This document shows positions 61,172-64,000 of a stretch of 64,000 nucleotides of DNA, piece by piece (position 1 is the first letter of the stretch; every line of letters begins with the position of its first letter). Made by a program: the position numbers and the translations under genes. The notes beneath the pieces were generated by a model. It made no database searches. It was not told where the DNA came from and saw nothing but the letters and a program-made list of their open reading frames with translations. The stretch comes from Ferruginibacter paludis (GTDB lineage: Bacteria; Bacteroidota; Bacteroidia; Chitinophagales; Chitinophagaceae). The stretch is taken from assembly GCF_030409685.1 (NCBI RefSeq), contig NZ_JAUFQJ010000006.1:310001-374000 (forward strand), given 5' to 3'.

Positions 61172-61645
61172 TTATTTTAATGCAAGTTCCATTTTAATAT
61201 TTGCTCTTTTATACTCCGATTCAAAATCCGGCACTTCCTTAAATCCATATTTTTCGTACAAATGAATGGCTGGGCCAAGCGTGGTATTGGAATACAAAAT
61301 CAATTTTTCCAACTGCAAGCTTTTCGCTTCTGTCAGACAATAATCTACCAATACATTCCCGATCCTTTTCCCCTGGAACTTTTCATCCACCGCCATTTTC
61401 GATAATTCAAAAATGCTGTCAGTTACTTTCAGCAGGGCTATTGTTCCGGCCACTTCGCCATTGAACAAGGCAAAATAAATAAATCCGCCTTCGTTAATAT
61501 AATACTTTTCAGGGTCAGCCAGCATCTTTTCATCCTGCGGTTCCAGCACAAAATATTTTTGCACCCACGCTTTATTAAGGGCAGCAAAATTGACTGCGAG
61601 GTTGGTGGAGAAGGGGATTATTTCGACTGTGCTGTCCATAATCAT
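61172..61645 (-). CDS. GNAT family N-acetyltransferase between trpB and trpA
   Basis: 157 aa. GNAT core about residues 55-140: NEGGFIYFALFNGEVAGTIALLKV, ELSKMAVDEKFQGKRIGNVLVDYCL (acetyl-CoA loop FQGKRIG) and KLILYSNTTLGPAIHLYEKYGFKEVP. Acetylates an unknown amine. Four-base gaps on both sides show it is built into the trp operon, with the trpB stop at 61650 and the trpA start at 61167. MDSTVE at residue 3 is an alternative start. Confidence 0.9.
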   Translation of the reverse strand: MIMDSTVEIIPFSTNLAVNFAALNKAWVQKYFVLEPQDEKMLADPEKYYINEGGFIYFALFNGEVAGTIALLKVTDSIFELSKMAVDEKFQGKRIGNVLVDYCLTEAKSLQLEKLILYSNTTLGPAIHLYEKYGFKEVPDFESEYKRANIKMELALK

Positions 61646-61649
61646 TTTA

Positions 61650-62843
61650 CTATAAATACTTCATGTAAGTCGCCAAATCCTTGTCCCCTCTTCCGCTTAA
61701 ACAAATCACCACTACATCGTCTTTTCTAAAAGTCATCTCATTCAATATGTGAAAAGCATGAGCAGTTTCCAGTGCCGGTATAATGCCTTCTGTACGGCTT
61801 ATTTCAAAGCCTGCTTTTAACGCCTGCTCATCGGTTGCACTCATAAAAACAGCACGTCCAGTTTTAAACAAATGTGCATGTAAAGGACCAATACCCGGAT
61901 AATCCAGTCCCGCTGAAATGCTGTGTGGTTCTACCACCTGACCGTCTTCGGTTTGCATCAATAAACTTTTGCTGCCATGCAAAATACCCGGTTTACCCAG
62001 CTGACTTGTTGCTGCGCTCATGCCGCTATCAATACCACAACCGGCTGCTTCCACCGCCACCAGTTGTACAGACAAATCGTCCAGGAAATGATAAAAAGCA
62101 CCTGCTGCATTGCTGCCGCCGCCAACACAGGCTATCACATGTGTTGGTAATTCACTACCTGTTTTTTCCAGCAATTGCTTTTTAATTTCTTCGCTGATGA
62201 TGCTTTGAAAACGTGCCACCATATCGGGGTAAGGATGCGGCCCTACCACGCTGCCGATGATATAATGTGTATCTACGGGGTTGTTGATCCAATCCCTGAT
62301 CGCCTCGTTGGTGGCATCTTTCAGCGTTTTACTGCCACTGATGGCCGGCACCACTGTGGCACCCAGCATTTGCATTCTTGCCACGTTGGGGGCTTGCCGC
62401 TCAATATCTTTTTCCCCCATGTACACGATGCATTCCAAACCTTTCAGTGCACAAACGGTGGCCGTTGCAACCCCGTGCTGACCGGCGCCGGTTTCGGCGA
62501 TAATTCTTTTTTTGCCGAGGCGTTGCGCCAGCAAAATTTGTCCAACCGTATTGTTGATTTTATGTGCGCCGGTATGACAAAGGTCTTCCCTTTTTAAGTA
62601 CACTTTTACACCGTGTTTTTCACTCACCCTTTCTGCTAAAAACAGCGGTGTTGGCCTGCCTACATAATCCCGAAGCAATTGCTGCAGCTCCTGCTGAAAC
62701 GCAGGCTCCTGCATTATTTGCAGGTATTGCTCCTGCAGCTGCTTTACGTTGGGATATAACATTTCCGGTATAAAAGCCCCGCCGAAATCGCCGTAATATC
62801 CATGCTCATTTACAGCGAAATTATTTTGTTGTGTTGTCATCAT
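61650..62843 (-). CDS. trpB: Tryptophan synthase beta chain TrpB
   Basis: 397 aa. PLP lysine in LCHTGAHKINNTVGQ, ETGAGQHGVATATVCALKGLECIVYMG, GGGSNAAGAFY (phosphate loop), EGIIPALETAHA and the C-terminal LSGRGDKDL. Joins indole and serine to tryptophan. Start MTTQQNN or the preceding Met; both are plausible. Confidence 0.98.
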   Translation of the reverse strand: MMTTQQNNFAVNEHGYYGDFGGAFIPEMLYPNVKQLQEQYLQIMQEPAFQQELQQLLRDYVGRPTPLFLAERVSEKHGVKVYLKREDLCHTGAHKINNTVGQILLAQRLGKKRIIAETGAGQHGVATATVCALKGLECIVYMGEKDIERQAPNVARMQMLGATVVPAISGSKTLKDATNEAIRDWINNPVDTHYIIGSVVGPHPYPDMVARFQSIISEEIKKQLLEKTGSELPTHVIACVGGGSNAAGAFYHFLDDLSVQLVAVEAAGCGIDSGMSAATSQLGKPGILHGSKSLLMQTEDGQVVEPHSISAGLDYPGIGPLHAHLFKTGRAVFMSATDEQALKAGFEISRTEGIIPALETAHAFHILNEMTFRKDDVVVICLSGRGDKDLATYMKYL

Positions 62844-62987
62844 TTGTATTTCAATTTAACATCGTTGTGTCACTCACTTGTACTTTTTCAGCTATGTGCA
62901 GCCCTTTCAATTCGGAGTACCGGCTGCTGTTTATGTTGTTTGAATTTGCGGCCTGACCCTGGTTCCTGCTGCAATGCATTTAATATT

Positions 62988-63497
62988 TTAAATGCCAGGA
63001 ATAATCAGTTCCAAAAATTTCAAATCCATCCACCTGTTAAACTTAAACCCTACTTCCTTAAAGTGCGCCACTTCCACAAAGCCAAACTTTTCATGCAGCG
63101 CAATGCTTGCTTCATTGGTAGCTTCTATACCCGCTACTATTGCATGAAGTCCCAATTGTTTTGCGGCTTCAATCAACGGTGGCATCAATAATTTTGCCAC
63201 GCCTTTCCCGCGGCTTTTACCGGCAACATACACAGAATTTTCTACCGTAAACCGGTACCCAAACCATGGCCTGAAAGGCCCAATGGTACTGAATCCTATC
63301 ACGACGCCATTTTCTTTTGCCGTAAATACCGGAAAGCCCTGTTCTTTTTTAATTGCAAACCATTCCTCCCGCATGGCGAGCGTATGCGGCTCTTCGTGCC
63401 ATACTGCCGTGGTGTGGATGATGATATCGTTATAGATTTCCAGCAGGGCTGGTATATCTTCTTCAGTGGCGGTTTGAATTGTTATCATACTTGTCAA
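62988..63497 (-). CDS. GNAT acetyltransferase, phosphinothricin/methionine-sulfoximine type
   Basis: 169 aa. The pattern IRxATxEDIPALLEIYNDIIIHTTAVWHEEP, GFSTIGPFRPWFGYRFTVENSVYV, the acetyl-CoA loop GKSRGKGVAKLLM and NEASIALHEKFGFVEVAHFKEVGFKFNRWMD matches the PAT/MddA/YncA group, which acetylates methionine sulfoximine, phosphinothricin or related amino-acid analogues. Located between trpF and trpB with spacer gaps of 144 and 165 bases, so it may be transcribed with the trp genes. Confidence 0.9.
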   Translation of the reverse strand: MTSMITIQTATEEDIPALLEIYNDIIIHTTAVWHEEPHTLAMREEWFAIKKEQGFPVFTAKENGVVIGFSTIGPFRPWFGYRFTVENSVYVAGKSRGKGVAKLLMPPLIEAAKQLGLHAIVAGIEATNEASIALHEKFGFVEVAHFKEVGFKFNRWMDLKFLELIIPGI

Positions 63498-63525
63498 TTA
63501 AAATAAACCCACTACGCTTTAATAA

Positions 63526-63597
63526 AAGTCCAACAATGGTATGCGGTACCAGAGGGCGATGCAACAAAGTACCACAAAGCTTACTGGCCCGGACCAA
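63526..63597 (-). repeat. Dispersed ~72-bp repeat, copy C, inside the trp gene region
   Basis: On the minus strand it reads TTGGTCCGGGCCAGTAAGCT, TTGTGGTACTTTGTTGCATC, GCCCTCTGGTACCGC and CCATTGTTGG. Conserved ends and centre match copies A and B. It lies between trpF and the following GNAT gene, i.e. within the trp region. Confidence 0.8.
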
Positions 63598-63662
63598 TCC
63601 CCTGAAGGGGATTACAGCTTTTTGCATTCAAGGACAAAAGAAATTTGAATACATGCAAAGAG

Positions 63663-64000
63663 TTATTTCAAGGCCTGCTTTAACTGCAGCACCAATGCCA
63701 TGTCTTTTACGCCAGGTTCCTTTTCAAACTTACTGTTGATGTCGATACCCATAAAATCGGGGTGCTTAAAGGCCTTTACTTTTACCGCATCTTCCAGGCC
63801 AATTCCGCCGCTTAAAAAGAATGGCTTTTCAATTTTAGCTTTTTTCAACAACTTCCAGTCGAACTGCTTTCCCGTGCCGCCTACAGCACCATTTTTACCA
63901 GCGGTGTCAAATAAATAATAATCGCACACGGCATCGTAATCCGCTACCAGCCCATCTATTGAGCCTGTGTTTGCATCAATACTGAAAGCCTTAATTACTT
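63663..64000 (-). CDS. trpF: Phosphoribosylanthranilate isomerase TrpF, C-terminal part (runs off right edge)
   Basis: About 112 codons are visible. The reading continues to the window edge as VIKAFSIDANTG, then YDAVCDYYLFDTAGKNGAVGGTGKQFDW (the DxxLFDxxxxxxGGTG-type phosphate loop of TrpF), FFLSGGIGLEDAVKV and GIDINSKFEKEPGVKD. Catalyses the Amadori rearrangement of phosphoribosyl-anthranilate. The catalytic Cys near the N-terminus is outside the window. First visible gene of the trp group on this strand. Confidence 0.93.
   Translation of the reverse strand, partial: VIKAFSIDANTGSIDGLVADYDAVCDYYLFDTAGKNGAVGGTGKQFDWKLLKKAKIEKPFFLSGGIGLEDAVKVKAFKHPDFMGIDINSKFEKEPGVKDMALVLQLKQALK

Noticed and set aside
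1..64000. tRNA, rRNA or transposase genes
   Set aside because: No cloverleaf-like block, conserved rRNA segment or transposase-like protein was seen on either strand; a tRNA scan would be the decisive check.

Overview
The window looks like chromosome of a Bacteroidota bacterium, most likely family Chitinophagaceae or a close relative. The evidence is a SusC/SusD pair, DUF4249 next to a TonB-dependent receptor, DUF4251, lipoproteins with lipobox cysteines followed by K/N/D, TAnnTTTG-type -7 promoter boxes and generally weak Shine-Dalgarno sequences. I found no rRNA, tRNA, CRISPR array, transposase or phage gene. Two genes run off the edges: an alpha-galactosidase-like gene at the left (C-terminus missing) and trpF at the right (N-terminus missing).

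Region 1 (1-16026, all minus strand) is a carbohydrate-uptake-like locus. It runs LacI regulator, SusC, SusD, a strong terminator, FG-GAP/ASPIC lipoprotein, vanadium-haloperoxidase-type PAP2 lipoprotein, a second FG-GAP/ASPIC lipoprotein, and a GH36-like enzyme. LacI-type palindromes lie upstream of susC and at the lacI start codon. Region 2 (16162-21397) holds a fatty acid desaturase and a compact five-gene nitrosative-stress operon (RIC/ScdA, DUF1858-DUF2249 protein, NnrS-like haem-copper membrane protein, DUF59, Rrf2). A 28-bp perfect palindrome overlaps the expected -33 region of its promoter.

Region 3 (21536-35482, plus strand) has an M28 peptidase and an aminotransferase separated by 58-bp tandem repeats. 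It continues with a TetR-TolC-HlyD-ABC-ABC-permease-permease exporter with two TetR operators, an Hsp20, a SMUG2-like uracil-DNA glycosylase and an M13 peptidase. Region 4 (35570-46078) is mixed: phytanoyl-CoA dioxygenase, an unrecognised 340-aa protein, PIG-L deacetylase, 5'(3')-deoxyribonucleotidase, SDR, a DUF481-like beta-barrel, a class-V aminotransferase, and a TonB receptor/DUF4249 pair.

Region 5 (46490-51224, minus) is a molybdenum-cofactor operon moaD-moaA-moaC-mobA-moeB-tauE-moeA. Its moeB has lost its middle, fusing a ThiF N-terminus to the last residues of a rhodanese domain, and moaE is absent. Region 6 (51465-64000) carries SGNH hydrolase, ThuA, DUF4251, OmpA, a Gdx/SugE exporter, PdxJ, a GCPII-like M28 peptidase, TlpA, and trp genes in the order trpF-GNAT-trpB-GNAT-trpA.

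Several repeat families sit between genes. A dispersed element of about 72 bp has three copies plus a probable relic inside the GH36 N-terminus. There is also a REP-like palindrome doublet, a 40-bp-arm inverted repeat that carries a promoter, 58-bp tandem repeats and heptamer repeats. The strongest candidates for something new are the haloperoxidase flanked by paralogous FG-GAP lipoproteins beside SusCD, the NO operon with its operator, the collapsed moeB, and the dispersed repeat family.
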